A stretch of 64,000 nucleotides of DNA from Endozoicomonas sp. Mp262 (GCF_025643335.1 NZ_CP092489.1:4966581-5030580), one strand, 5' to 3'; positions 26,278 through 35,844 are shown, counted from the first letter of the stretch. Notes: generated from the sequence alone by a model not told the origin. Program-made: numbers and translations.

Positions 26278-28074
26278 ATGGCTATAAAACGACTTAAAAA
26301 GATCACCCTGTACGGACCTGGCGAAGATAAAAACCAGGTTCTGAAGGGATTGCAGGCACTGGGCTGCATGCACCTGATCCCGCTCACTGAACAGACGCCG
26401 GAGTCCTCCCTGCGCCTGCAGCCAGCGGAAGTCAGCGAAGCCCTGACCTGGCTGGAACGCTGCCCGAGACAACGAAAGCAGGTTCGCAGAAAAGAAACCG
26501 CCAGTATTGATGGTATCGTCAAGGACGTGCTCGCCAACAAAACAGCCATCCGCGACTTATCAGATATGCGCGACAGGCTGGAAGAGCGCATCCGGGAAGT
26601 GAGACCCTGGGGTCATTTCACCTTCCCGGATCTGGCCGACCTGAACGGTCAGCGGCTCTGGTTCTATGTGATCCCCCACGGAGAAATGGCGGCTCTTGAC
26701 GACATTGAACTCCCCTGGGAGATCATTCACAAAGATCATAAAGACAGTTATGTCATTGTGATTGCCAGTGAAGAACCTGCTGAAGACCTGCTGCCGGTTC
26801 CACGCTCAAGGGTGGGTAAATACCCCCTGTCCAAGCTGGAAACCATGCTGGAAGAGTCAGAGTATCGTCTTGAGGATTTAAACGCCGAAAGAGAAGCCCT
26901 GACCCGCTGGAGCTATCTGCTGAACCAGGCGCTGGCTGCCCGTCAGGACAGTGCTGCCCTGGAGCAGGCCAGCAACAGCACCCAGGATGAAGATCAGTTC
27001 TTCCTGGTACAGGGCTGGGTACCCGCCACGGAGCAACCTGCCGTGGAAGCCTTTACGGCCAGCAACGGCATTGCAGCTGTGATTGAAGAGCCCTCTGAAG
27101 AGGATAACCCACCCACCATTCTGGATAACCCGGAAAGTACCGGTGGTGGTGCCGAAGCCATGGCCTTCTTCCAAATGCCAAACTACCGTGCCTGGGACCC
27201 CGGTAATGTGGTGTTCTACTCATTCTCATTGTTCTTCGCAATGATCATGAGTGATGCCATGTATTGTGCCCTGTTCGGACTGATTCTGCTGGCCATGCGG
27301 AAAAAGCTGACCGCCACGGACTCCGGCAAACGCCTGATGAACATGGGGCTGTTTATGTCCGGTCTCGGTATTGTCTGGGGTGTTCTGATTGGCAGTTACT
27401 TTGGGGTAGCCCCTGATCCCGACGGTGTTCTTGGCACGGCTGCCGTTCTTGACCTGAACGACTATGGCGCAATGATGAAGCTTTCTGTCTTTATCGGTGT
27501 TGCCCATCTGGTAATTGCCAACCTGGCAACGGCCTGGGTCAACAGGTCGAGACTCTACGCCCTGGCACCTTTGGGTTGGTCCATTCTTATGGCTGGCGGC
27601 CTGGGTCTCTGGCTGGGAACCACAGGTACACTGGCTGAAGTATGGAAAACCACCCTGGGCCCCGGTCTGATGATCGGTGGTGGCCTGCTGATTTTCCTGT
27701 TCACCAGTACCCGTCCGCTTCAAAAGGGGTCTGACCTGCTGTTGCGTATGCTGGATGGCTTAAAGGCCGTCTACAACCTCACCAGCGCCTTTGGTGATGT
27801 GTTGAGCTACATGCGTCTGTTCGCACTGGGACTGTCTGGCGCCTCCCTGGCCATGACCTTTAACGGACTGGCCATGGATGTTCTGCATGCCATGCCAGTG
27901 CTGGGTGTACTGTTCTGCGGTTTGATACTGCTGCTGGGCCATGTCCTTAACTTCGCCCTGTGCCTGATGAGCGGCGTGGTTCACGGCATGCGTCTAAACG
28001 TAATTGAATTTTTTAACTGGGGCCTTTCCGAAGAAGGCTATCCCTTCAAAGCTTTTAGTAAAAAAGAGGACTGA
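26278..28074 (+). CDS. ntpI: V/A-type ATPase subunit I (stator/a subunit)
   Basis: 598 residues: a cytoplasmic N-terminal half (about 1-300, coiled-coil rich) and a membrane half with seven to eight helices. The functionally essential arginine of the ion channel is R513 in LSYMRLFALGLSG, and the last helices carry GHVLNFALCLMSGVVHGMRLNVIEFFNW. It forms the half-channels through which the ion reaches the K ring. Length is at the short end for bacterial I subunits. It starts after a 73-bp gap with a hairpin. Confidence 0.95.
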   Translation: MAIKRLKKITLYGPGEDKNQVLKGLQALGCMHLIPLTEQTPESSLRLQPAEVSEALTWLERCPRQRKQVRRKETASIDGIVKDVLANKTAIRDLSDMRDRLEERIREVRPWGHFTFPDLADLNGQRLWFYVIPHGEMAALDDIELPWEIIHKDHKDSYVIVIASEEPAEDLLPVPRSRVGKYPLSKLETMLEESEYRLEDLNAEREALTRWSYLLNQALAARQDSAALEQASNSTQDEDQFFLVQGWVPATEQPAVEAFTASNGIAAVIEEPSEEDNPPTILDNPESTGGGAEAMAFFQMPNYRAWDPGNVVFYSFSLFFAMIMSDAMYCALFGLILLAMRKKLTATDSGKRLMNMGLFMSGLGIVWGVLIGSYFGVAPDPDGVLGTAAVLDLNDYGAMMKLSVFIGVAHLVIANLATAWVNRSRLYALAPLGWSILMAGGLGLWLGTTGTLAEVWKTTLGPGLMIGGGLLIFLFTSTRPLQKGSDLLLRMLDGLKAVYNLTSAFGDVLSYMRLFALGLSGASLAMTFNGLAMDVLHAMPVLGVLFCGLILLLGHVLNFALCLMSGVVHGMRLNVIEFFNWGLSEEGYPFKAFSKKED

Positions 28075-28076
28075 CA

Positions 28077-28526
28077 ATGGAAGATCTGATTATTGCCCTG
28101 GGCTGGCTCGGCGTTTTTGCACCTGTTGCCCTGGGAGCCATGGGTAGCTCTATCGGCTGTTCTGTGGCGGGCCAGGCCGCCTGTGGTGCAATGCTTGACG
28201 TCGAAAGCGGCTACGGCAAATTTGTAGGTCTCTCTGCAATGCCATCCTCCCAGGTTATCTACGGCATCGTCATCATGTTCACCCTGAGCGGTATCGGTGT
28301 AAGCCTGTCCAGCGCCCCTGGCCTGTTCGGCATTGGTCTGCTCACCGGCTTTGCCCTGATGTACTCCGCTATCTACCAGGGCCAGGCTGTTGCTGCCGCC
28401 ATCAACGCCTCCAAGAACAAGCCGGAAGTATTCGGTCTGTCCATCGCACCTGCTGCGATCGTTGAGGGCTTTGCGGTATTTGCCTTCGTATTCGCTCTGG
28501 TAATGGGCCAGGGTATCGTCGCTTAA
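28077..28526 (+). CDS. ntpK: V/A-type ATPase subunit K (rotor ring), sodium-type ligands
   Basis: The proteolipid, 149 residues with four transmembrane helices (two fused hairpins). The carboxylate is E130 in APAAIVEGFAVF. Aligned by eye to Enterococcus hirae NtpK, the sodium ligands are kept: PSSQ at 56-59 matches PGTQ (S58 for T64, Q59 for Q65), Y62 matches Y68, Q101 matches Q110, and E130 matches E139. This predicts sodium rather than proton coupling, pending experiment. Starts two bases after the subunit I stop. Confidence 0.95.
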   Translation: MEDLIIALGWLGVFAPVALGAMGSSIGCSVAGQAACGAMLDVESGYGKFVGLSAMPSSQVIYGIVIMFTLSGIGVSLSSAPGLFGIGLLTGFALMYSAIYQGQAVAAAINASKNKPEVFGLSIAPAAIVEGFAVFAFVFALVMGQGIVA

Positions 28527-28577
28527 TTCCTGCAGTGAAAGCATCGCTTTCATTATACGGTAACTTAAGCAGCGGTG

Positions 28578-28603
28578 AGGGCCATCCAGAGACAGTGATG
28601 GCC
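28578..28603 (+). promoter_or_regulatory. Hairpin between subunits K and E
   Basis: GGCCATC pairs with GATGGCC across a short loop, in the 114-bp gap between the K and E genes. A smaller TGAAAGC / GCTTTCA stem lies just before it. No T-run follows. Together they mark the junction of the two halves of the rearranged operon. Confidence 0.5.
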
Positions 28604-28640
28604 TTCACTGAGGCCCTTATTTATTGAACAGGATTTTGAC

Positions 28641-29327
28641 ATGACTGTTGCAATCACACCCGAAGGAAAAACGGTTTCCGTCGGAGTCCAGGAGCTTATT
28701 GAAAAGCTTCGCAACCAGGGCGTACAGAACGGCCGTACTGAAGCTGATAAAATCATCAGCGAAGCAAAGGCAAAGGCCTCTCTGTTGATCAGGGAAGCTG
28801 AACAAAAAGCAGACACCATCGTTGGCAAAGCCCGGGAAGAAGCGGACTTTATCACCAAGGCTGGCACAGAAGCCCTGCAACTGGCTGAACGCAATGCCAT
28901 CCTGGAACTGAAAGATTTTCTGCTGGAGAAATTCTCCGAACAGATTCGCGCCGTGGTCAGCAGCTCCATGGACAACGAACTACTGCTTGAAAAAATGATC
29001 GTTGAAGTCGCTGGCGAGAACTCCCTGCGCGGTGAAAAGAACGTTGAAGTGGTTCTGCCTCGCAAGGTCATTGGCGTTGATGAACTCCGTGAAAATCCGG
29101 AACTGCTGAAAGAAGGTGGCATGCTGGACTTCTCCATGGATCAGGCCAGCACCATGTTGCAGAAAGGTGTCACCTTTGCTGTTGGCGCTGAAAACCAGAC
29201 TGGCATCAGCTTCCGCCTGAAAGACAAGGACATTGAAGTGGAACTGTCCGAAGAGGCGGTTTCTGCGGTTCTGCTGCGCCACCTCCAGCCACGCTTCCGC
29301 GCTCTTCTGGAAGGCATAATCAAGTAA
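28641..29327 (+). CDS. ntpE: V/A-type ATPase subunit E (peripheral stalk)
   Basis: 228 residues. A long charged N-terminal helix with heptad character (GRTEADKIISEAKAKASLLIREAEQKADTIVGKAREEADF) is followed by a globular C-terminal domain, the standard layout of the stalk subunit that ties the head to subunit I. Preceded by AGGATTTTGAC. In the common bacterial arrangement E is the first gene of the operon; here it follows K. Confidence 0.9.
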   Translation: MTVAITPEGKTVSVGVQELIEKLRNQGVQNGRTEADKIISEAKAKASLLIREAEQKADTIVGKAREEADFITKAGTEALQLAERNAILELKDFLLEKFSEQIRAVVSSSMDNELLLEKMIVEVAGENSLRGEKNVEVVLPRKVIGVDELRENPELLKEGGMLDFSMDQASTMLQKGVTFAVGAENQTGISFRLKDKDIEVELSEEAVSAVLLRHLQPRFRALLEGIIK

Positions 29328-29428
29328 GATGTCAGCTGGCAGTTGGCAGGTTTACAGAGCCTGTTAACGTTTTTCGCATTAACAGTGGCTTCTGCTCACT
29401 GCCTGCTGCTCTCTTAATGGAGTAAGTT

Positions 29429-30118
29429 ATGGCTGAAAATGCCTACTATACCTTGCTGACATCGCTCCCCCATATTGATTCGCTGTTTGACAGCAAGATA
29501 ACCCCGATCTCCCGCATACAGCTGGATCGTCGTTTATCCATGCTGTCCCGGGATGACCGCGAAATGCTGATCCAGGTAGAACAGCTCATGCACTGGAGCC
29601 ACCTGGACGACGATGTCAATGAAGCCGCTTTAATCAAGCTGGCTGCACGCCTGATATCCGACCTGCCCAGTGAATCCCTGCGCGATCTGGTTAATTGGCG
29701 TCTGGATATGCGCACGGTTATTGCTGCCCTCAGACGCAAAATGCGTGGAGACCAGGCACCCACCACCGCTCGCTGGAGTTATGGCACCCGATACGCCTAC
29801 ATTCGCCGCAACTGGAGTTCTCCCACACTGGGCCTGCAGAATGCCTTCCCCTGGATACTCAATGCTGTGGAATGCCTGGATAAAAAGGATTACGCCGCAC
29901 TGGAAAAAATCCTTCTGGAAGCCGTCTGGCGCAAACTGGATGAAGTAAGCAGTCGCCACAGTTTTGATTTTGAGGCAGTGGTCATTTACCTGCTGCGCTG
30001 GAACCTGGTGGCTCGCTGGACTGCCTATAATGGCGAACAGGCGATTACCCGCTTCAAGGAACTGACGGAATTGGCGCTGGGCGATTTTGCAGCACAGCTT
30101 CCGGGCTCTCCAGCCTGA
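29429..30118 (+). CDS. V/A-ATPase-associated DUF2764 protein
   Basis: 229 residues starting NAYYTLLTSLPHIDSLFD, which fits the DUF2764 family. That family sits between E and A in V-ATPase operons of Chlamydiae, spirochaetes and Bacteroidetes and is thought to replace subunit C. It is alpha-helical and acidic near the N-terminus, with no enzyme motif. No separate C, F or G gene is present, so it probably fills the C (rotor-ring adaptor) role. That role is inference from position. Confidence 0.75.
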   Translation: MAENAYYTLLTSLPHIDSLFDSKITPISRIQLDRRLSMLSRDDREMLIQVEQLMHWSHLDDDVNEAALIKLAARLISDLPSESLRDLVNWRLDMRTVIAALRRKMRGDQAPTTARWSYGTRYAYIRRNWSSPTLGLQNAFPWILNAVECLDKKDYAALEKILLEAVWRKLDEVSSRHSFDFEAVVIYLLRWNLVARWTAYNGEQAITRFKELTELALGDFAAQLPGSPA

Positions 30119-30186
30119 ATTTTTTGCCCTGTTTGCCAGCCCGAACGGGGGCAGGTAAATAAGCATGAACTATCACGGTTACACTG

Positions 30187-32043
30187 ATGAGTGAACAAAC
30201 AAGTACGGATCTGATGCAACAGGCAACGGCTCGAGTCGTTGCGGTAATGGGTGATATCATTACCATCGAAAGCATCGATAGCAAAGGCAATACCAGACCT
30301 CTGGTAAAGAACGAAGTGGTTTATGTTCTGCCCAGCCGTCGTGCCAACGAAAACGTTGAAGAGCAGCTGATGGCAGAGATTCTCCGGGTACGGGGTAACA
30401 CCGCCGACATCCAGGTTTATGAAGAAACCCGGGGAGTGGCTGTTGGCGATCTGGTGATACAAACCGGAAAGATGCTTTCCGTGGACCTGGGCCCCGGTAT
30501 TTTGGGTCAGATCTATGATGGACTGCAAAACCCACTGGAACGACTGGCTGGCCTCCACGGCCGCTTCCTGCAACGAGGCGTTCAGGCTGAGTCCCTGGAT
30601 CGCACCCAGAGCTGGGCATTCACAGCCACGGCTAAAATTGGCGACAAGCTTCGCGCTGGCGAAACTTTTGGTACCGTACCAGAAGGCCGTTTCACCCATA
30701 AAATCATGATTCCATTCGACACCGAAGGTGAAGTGGAAATCGTCTGGATTCAGGAAGGCAACTTCTCTGTGGACACTGTGGTTGCAAGGGTTAAAAATGA
30801 GCGCGGTGAAGAAATTCCACTGACCATGTATCAGCCCTGGCCTGTTCGTAAGTCCATTTCTGAAACCCTGACCAAAAAAGGTAAGACTGCCCGTCATTAC
30901 CCAAACAGTCCGCTGATCACTACCCAGCGCATCGTTGATACCTTTTTCCCCATTGCTCGGGGCGGAACCGGCTGTATCCCCGGACCTTTCGGCTCCGGTA
31001 AAACTGTACTCCAGCACTCCTTCTCCCGTTACTGCAACGCCGATATCGTTATTGTAACGGCCTGTGGTGAACGTGCCGGTGAGGTTGTGGAAACCATTGA
31101 AGAATTCCCGCACCTGCAGGATCCTTCCACTGGCGGAGCCCTCATCGACCGAACTGTTATTATCTGTAACACCTCCTCTATGCCGGTAGCGGCCCGTGAA
31201 GCCTCCATCTACACCGGTCTGACCCTGGGTGAATACTACCGTCAGATGGGCTACAACGTACTGGCCCTTGCAGATTCCACTTCCCGCTGGGCTCAGGCTA
31301 TGCGTGAAACCTCCAACCGTCTGGAAGAGATTCCAGGGGAAGAAGGCTTCCCGGCTTACATGGACTCTGCCATCAAGGGCGTTTACGAACGCTGTGGCGT
31401 CATCACCAACGAAGAGCAGGAAGAAGGTTCCCTAACCATGGTGGGCACCGTCTCCCCCGCTGGCGGTAACTTTGAAGAGCCTGTCACCCAGGCCACCCTG
31501 GGTACGGTCAAAACCTTCCTGGGCCTTTCCTATGACCGGGCCTACAAGCGCTTCTATCCGGCCATTGACCCACTGATTTCCTGGTCCCGTTACCTGGATC
31601 AACTGTCTGACTGGTACAGTGAAAACCTGTCCTCAGAGTGGGTAAGTACCGTTAAGGAAATGCAAGCCTTACTGGTTCGCGGTGACAGCATCAACCAGAT
31701 GATGCAGGTTACCGGTGAGGAGGGTGTCACCCTGGAAGACTATGTCACCTTCCAGAAATCCCTGTTCCTGGATATGGTGTATCTGCAGCAGGACGCCTTT
31801 GACGATGTTGATAGCAACTGTCCAATGACTCGCCAGAAGAACAGCTTTGAGCTGGTCACCAGCCTGATCCATGAGAAATACCAGTTCGACAACAAGGAGG
31901 TTGCCCGGGATTACTTCGTGAAGCAGACCGGTCTGTTCAAGAACCTGAACTACTCCCACGATGGCTCTCCCGAGTACAATAGCTATATGGCCAAAATTCA
32001 GGAATTAAGAAATCAATATAGCGCCAGCGCGCTTGCTGCTTAA
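30187..32043 (+). CDS. ntpA: V/A-type ATPase catalytic subunit A
   Basis: 618 residues. Walker A GPFGSGKT is at 266-273, with the A-subunit marks CGERAGEVVETIEEFP and ADSTSRWAQAMRETSNRLEEIPGEEGFPAYM. It carries the non-homologous insert typical of A subunits before the P-loop. It hydrolyses ATP in the A3B3 head. Placed last in the operon instead of before B, and followed by a strong terminator. Confidence 0.96.
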   Translation: MSEQTSTDLMQQATARVVAVMGDIITIESIDSKGNTRPLVKNEVVYVLPSRRANENVEEQLMAEILRVRGNTADIQVYEETRGVAVGDLVIQTGKMLSVDLGPGILGQIYDGLQNPLERLAGLHGRFLQRGVQAESLDRTQSWAFTATAKIGDKLRAGETFGTVPEGRFTHKIMIPFDTEGEVEIVWIQEGNFSVDTVVARVKNERGEEIPLTMYQPWPVRKSISETLTKKGKTARHYPNSPLITTQRIVDTFFPIARGGTGCIPGPFGSGKTVLQHSFSRYCNADIVIVTACGERAGEVVETIEEFPHLQDPSTGGALIDRTVIICNTSSMPVAAREASIYTGLTLGEYYRQMGYNVLALADSTSRWAQAMRETSNRLEEIPGEEGFPAYMDSAIKGVYERCGVITNEEQEEGSLTMVGTVSPAGGNFEEPVTQATLGTVKTFLGLSYDRAYKRFYPAIDPLISWSRYLDQLSDWYSENLSSEWVSTVKEMQALLVRGDSINQMMQVTGEEGVTLEDYVTFQKSLFLDMVYLQQDAFDDVDSNCPMTRQKNSFELVTSLIHEKYQFDNKEVARDYFVKQTGLFKNLNYSHDGSPEYNSYMAKIQELRNQYSASALAA

Positions 32044-32065
32044 TATCTGAAACACGTCCACACCC

Positions 32066-32092
32066 AAAAGCTGCCTTAGAGGCAGCTTTTTT
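32066..32092 (+). terminator. Rho-independent terminator of the V/A-ATPase operon
   Basis: AAAAGCTGCC / GGCAGCTTTT stem with a five-base loop (TTAGA) and T-run, 23 bp past the subunit A stop codon. Confidence 0.93.
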
Positions 32093-32295
32093 ATACCTGC
32101 TTTTCTTGCAAGCAAATAAAACTCTGCTAAAAATTCTTCCTAAACTCTCGATATCAAAAACATAGCCCTCATTGATATAAGCCTTAATGCAAAATTGTGC
32201 ATTCATAGCAGTTTACGCCAATAAGCTACAAACAAGCTTTTTGACCAGATACTCCATTAAACCGTTAACCTTGTAAAAACAAAGGAGATCTCTTC

Positions 32296-32607
32296 GTGAC
32301 AACAAAACCTCAAATAAAATTTATACCACTCATTTTGCTATCTTGCCTTCTGGCTATATATTGCCTGCCAGGCTTTAACCTCTTTAAAACCTCCTCATTT
32401 TTTGCATCAGCCGACCCACTGGGCAATTACCCCTTAGCTGCTGGCAAGTTCGAAGAAGAAGATGATGATGATGACGACGAAGAGGACGATGACGGAGCTT
32501 ATTATGACGAAGACCGGGCAGATAGGGACGAAGAAAGCGATGAAGGGGACGAAGAGGAAGGTGAAGGTGAAGAAGATGATGAGGATGAAGATGAGGACTA
32601 TGACTGA
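32296..32607 (+). CDS. Exported or membrane-anchored hyperacidic peptide
   Basis: 103 residues, preceded by AAGGAGATC, so expression is likely. The N-terminus is basic then hydrophobic (IKFIPLILLSCLLAIYCLPGF), a signal peptide or single anchor. From residue 52 to the end, 40 of 52 residues are Asp or Glu, in runs, with a few Gly, Tyr and Arg. No family is recognised. Such tails bind divalent cations or basic proteins non-specifically. It follows the V/A-ATPase terminator but has its own leader. Confidence 0.7.
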   Translation: MTTKPQIKFIPLILLSCLLAIYCLPGFNLFKTSSFFASADPLGNYPLAAGKFEEEDDDDDDEEDDDGAYYDEDRADRDEESDEGDEEEGEGEEDDEDEDEDYD

Positions 32608-32740
32608 TTAACCATTCAGGAAACATACAGGCATTGACATCGCCCCCACTACCACGGTGAAAAGGCTGAGCCTTGGGGTCATTACGCGAAAGGGACACGG
32701 CACCTGCCAGACGATCTATTTAAAACGATTATGCCAAATA

Positions 32741-33133
32741 TTATTTGTTGTCAGAAAAATTCATTGCCACTGAGTTAATGCAATATCTTAACCCTGAGGG
32801 CTCTGGCCCATCATTAAATACATGCCCCAGATGGGCATCACAGCAAGAGCAAAGCACTTCAACCCGCTTCATCCCCAAGCTGTCATCTTCGCAGTAGGTT
32901 AAGGCATCGCTGGCAGCCGCCTCCCAAAAACTGGGCCAGCCACAACCTGCATTGAACTTGGCAGAAGAATCAAAAAGCACCTGATTACAACAGGCACAGC
33001 AGTATAAACCGTCCTTATCAAATGGCTCATACTTTCCGGAAAAGGGGGCTTCAGTGCCTTTTTGCCGACAAACCCGGTATTGCTCATCCGTTAACTCTCT
33101 ACGCCACTCCCTGTCTGTTTTCTTGACTGTCAT
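32741..33133 (-). CDS. msrB: Peptide methionine-(R)-sulfoxide reductase MsrB
   Basis: 130 residues. The catalytic cysteine is C118 in LRYCINSVAM. Structural zinc cysteines are seen as CCACC (45-49) and CSCC (95-98), and the family motifs GCGWPSFW and AHLGHVFNDG are intact. It reduces the R-epimer of methionine sulfoxide with thioredoxin. No signal peptide, so cytoplasmic. Confidence 0.95.
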   Translation of the reverse strand: MTVKKTDREWRRELTDEQYRVCRQKGTEAPFSGKYEPFDKDGLYCCACCNQVLFDSSAKFNAGCGWPSFWEAAASDALTYCEDDSLGMKRVEVLCSCCDAHLGHVFNDGPEPSGLRYCINSVAMNFSDNK

Positions 33134-33243
33134 AATGCATCAACCTCAAAAAGGCATCATAATGTAACAACTTGGAACCTATTTAAAAATAATTTCTTCT
33201 TCCAGCCAAGCACTCTCTGGAAAAGGTCTTTGGACGCACCATC

Positions 33244-34458
33244 ATGATCGATGTCGAGAAATCTCTGAAACTGGCTAATGTATGCTATGACATCCGGGGA
33301 CCTGTCCTTCGTGAAGCCAAACGGCTTGAAGAAGAAGGTTCGAAAGTCATCAAGCTTAATACTGGCAATCCTGCTGCCTTTGGTTTTGATGCCCCGGAAG
33401 AGATCATTCAGGATATGATCAGAAACTTACCCCGGTCACAAGGTTATTGTGATTCCAAGGGACTGTTTTCAGCGCGCAAGGCCATTATGCAATACTGCCA
33501 GCAGAAGCAGTTTCCCGAAGTCACCCTCGAAGATATCTTTATTGGCAACGGTGTCAGTGAGCTTGTTGTTATGGCCATGCAGGGCCTGCTAAACAATGGC
33601 GACGAAATGCTCATACCCGCCCCGGACTACCCATTATGGACCGCTGCGGTTAACCTCTCAGGAGGAAGGGCTGTTCATTATCTCAAGGATGAACAATCTG
33701 GCTGGTGTCCTGACATTAACGATATCCGCAGCAAAATCACTGCAAAAACCCGCGGCATTGTGGTCATCAACCCAAACAACCCCACAGGTGCAGTTTATCC
33801 TGAGGAGATACTGACCCAAATTATTGACATCGCCCGGGAACACCACCTGATTATTTTCGCCGATGAAATCTATGACAAAATCCTCTACGACGGCACCCGG
33901 CATACCGCTCTGGCCTCGCTAACCGATGATGTACTCTGCATCACCTTTAATGGCTTATCAAAATCTTACCGCGCTGCCGGTTTTCGTGCAGGCTGGATGG
34001 TTGCCAGCGGCCCCCGTCACCAGGCAGTTGATTATATGGAAGGCCTGGAAATGCTGGCGTCTATGCGACTGTGCGCCAATGTTCCCGCCCAGTTTGCCAT
34101 TCAAACAGCCCTTGGAGGCTACCAGAGCATTAATGACTTAACACTGCCTGGAGGACGGTTATGCGAGCAACGGAACAAAGCCTGGGAAATGCTTGAGCAG
34201 ATACCGGGGGTCAGCTGTGTCAAACCTAAAGGCGCACTGTATGTCTTTCCTAAACTGGATCGAAAACGCTTTTCAATAAAAGACGATGAGCAACTGATAC
34301 TGGATCTGTTATTACAGGAAAAGGTCTTGCTGGTTCAGGGACGGGCATTCAACTGGACCACCCCTGATCATTTGCGGATTGTTACCCTGCCACGGGTTGA
34401 AGATATCGAGGATATCATTACCCGCCTTGAGCGTTTTCTCAGCAAGTACAGGCAATAA
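33244..34458 (+). CDS. alaA: Glutamate-pyruvate aminotransferase AlaA
   Basis: A 404-residue fold-type I PLP aminotransferase with the Schiff-base lysine K240 in NGLSKSYRAAGFRAGW. The segments KLNTGNPAAFGFDAPEEI, GNGVSELVVMAMQGLLNNGDE and NPNNPTGAVYP are typical of AlaA, the main alanine-synthesising enzyme of E. coli. Its 3' end is 18 bp from the convergent carrier gene. Confidence 0.92.
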   Translation: MIDVEKSLKLANVCYDIRGPVLREAKRLEEEGSKVIKLNTGNPAAFGFDAPEEIIQDMIRNLPRSQGYCDSKGLFSARKAIMQYCQQKQFPEVTLEDIFIGNGVSELVVMAMQGLLNNGDEMLIPAPDYPLWTAAVNLSGGRAVHYLKDEQSGWCPDINDIRSKITAKTRGIVVINPNNPTGAVYPEEILTQIIDIAREHHLIIFADEIYDKILYDGTRHTALASLTDDVLCITFNGLSKSYRAAGFRAGWMVASGPRHQAVDYMEGLEMLASMRLCANVPAQFAIQTALGGYQSINDLTLPGGRLCEQRNKAWEMLEQIPGVSCVKPKGALYVFPKLDRKRFSIKDDEQLILDLLLQEKVLLVQGRAFNWTTPDHLRIVTLPRVEDIEDIITRLERFLSKYRQ

Positions 34459-34476
34459 TAAGCGTTGGAACCCGCT

Positions 34477-35844
34477 TTAGGCCATCATGGGGACTAAAAT
34501 CAAGGTGCCCACAATCACTGTTGCCAAACCAACGGTAACTGGTACAGAGGTACGCTTTACAACCTCTAAAGGACTGATGCTGGCCATACCAGAAGTTGCC
34601 ACCACAACACCGGATACCGGGGACATGGTACGCCCCAGATTTGATGCCTGCAGCATGGGAATAATCAGGAAGGCTGGACGAAGCCCCATCTTCATCGCCA
34701 GTGCCGGAGCCAGTTCAACAAAGGCATAGAAAGGTGCATTACCGGAGCCCGTGGCAATGGCTGCGGCCACGGTCAAACCAGCCAGTAGCAGCATCAGGGC
34801 AAATCCCCCGGCACCGGCTGCATCGGCCAGGCTCAGCAGAGTATCAATGGCACCGATAGCCATCAGGCCCTGGGCAAAGGTGCCCGCAGCAACCAGCAAC
34901 ATCACCACACCCTTAAAGGCCTCCGCCATACCCTGATAGCAACTCTCCATATTTTCCAGTGTCTTACGTCCATCAAAACGGTTTACAGCAAAGTCCACCA
35001 ATCCACTGATCGCGATGGAAAGCACAACAATAGTGTAGATATCCAGTTCCAGGCCTGGAATCGTGCGACCGTTAAAGAGGAAAACTCCGACAATGGGTAA
35101 AAATGGCAACACACAATAAAAAGTGGGAGCCTTGGCTTCTATCCGGGAAATATCCACCCGCTCCATAGGCGTATTATGCTTCTTATCCAGATATTTGTTC
35201 CAGAAAAAGGCGGCTACCGCCATCGTTGCAATGGCAGACAGAGAGACCGGCAGAACAGTCTGTACGGCAAACACATCCAGCGGCAATCCGGATTTTTCAG
35301 CCGCTAATATCACATCCCCTGAAGTGGGAGAAAGGATAATCGCGGCAGGTGAGGCACAGATCGCTACCGCAGCCGGCCGGGAGATCCCCATGGCGGTCAT
35401 CATCGGAAACAGGGTAGCCATCAACAATACGCCAAGACCTGTAGCGGAGCTTACGGCCAGAGACATCAGGCAGGCAACAATGTAAGCAGCAACCAACAGA
35501 ATATAAGGTGACTTAATAGCCTTTAGTGGTTTTGAGAATTGCTTCACCACCATATTGTTAGCATCAATATGGGTCATGTAGGCAGCAAAGCCACACAGTA
35601 GCATGATCTGCATACCCAGCCCCCCGCCGCGATAACACAGGGTATATTTCACATACTCCAGGGCATCTGTAACAAAATTGCCTGTGGAAACCACTTTATC
35701 AGGTAGTAGATCTTTACCCAGCAGTCCGGCAATCAACAGCAACACAATTCCAGCCGTTAATAACACACCTGCAGGCCTATAATCCTTAATAATAAAGTAA
35801 CCGACCACGGCAGTTACTACCAACCCAATAAAGAGTTCAAGCAT
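34477..35844 (-). CDS. dcuC: DcuC-family C4-dicarboxylate carrier
   Basis: A membrane protein of 455 residues with about twelve hydrophobic segments, similar to DcuC in SSATGLGVLLMATLFPMMTAMGISRPAAVAI, GSGNAPFYAFVELAP and SNLGRTMSPVSGVVVATSG. The frame extends to 35898, but MLELFIGLVV at 35844 is preceded by GAGGAT and gives a normal start. DcuC exports succinate during anaerobic fermentation in E. coli, which would fit the fermentation genes later in the window. Substrate is assigned by family only. Confidence 0.85.
   Translation of the reverse strand: MLELFIGLVVTAVVGYFIIKDYRPAGVLLTAGIVLLLIAGLLGKDLLPDKVVSTGNFVTDALEYVKYTLCYRGGGLGMQIMLLCGFAAYMTHIDANNMVVKQFSKPLKAIKSPYILLVAAYIVACLMSLAVSSATGLGVLLMATLFPMMTAMGISRPAAVAICASPAAIILSPTSGDVILAAEKSGLPLDVFAVQTVLPVSLSAIATMAVAAFFWNKYLDKKHNTPMERVDISRIEAKAPTFYCVLPFLPIVGVFLFNGRTIPGLELDIYTIVVLSIAISGLVDFAVNRFDGRKTLENMESCYQGMAEAFKGVVMLLVAAGTFAQGLMAIGAIDTLLSLADAAGAGGFALMLLLAGLTVAAAIATGSGNAPFYAFVELAPALAMKMGLRPAFLIIPMLQASNLGRTMSPVSGVVVATSGMASISPLEVVKRTSVPVTVGLATVIVGTLILVPMMA

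Noticed and set aside
30025..31113. 362-codon minus-strand frame opposite ATPase subunit A
   Set aside because: Same cause: antisense to a strongly biased gene.
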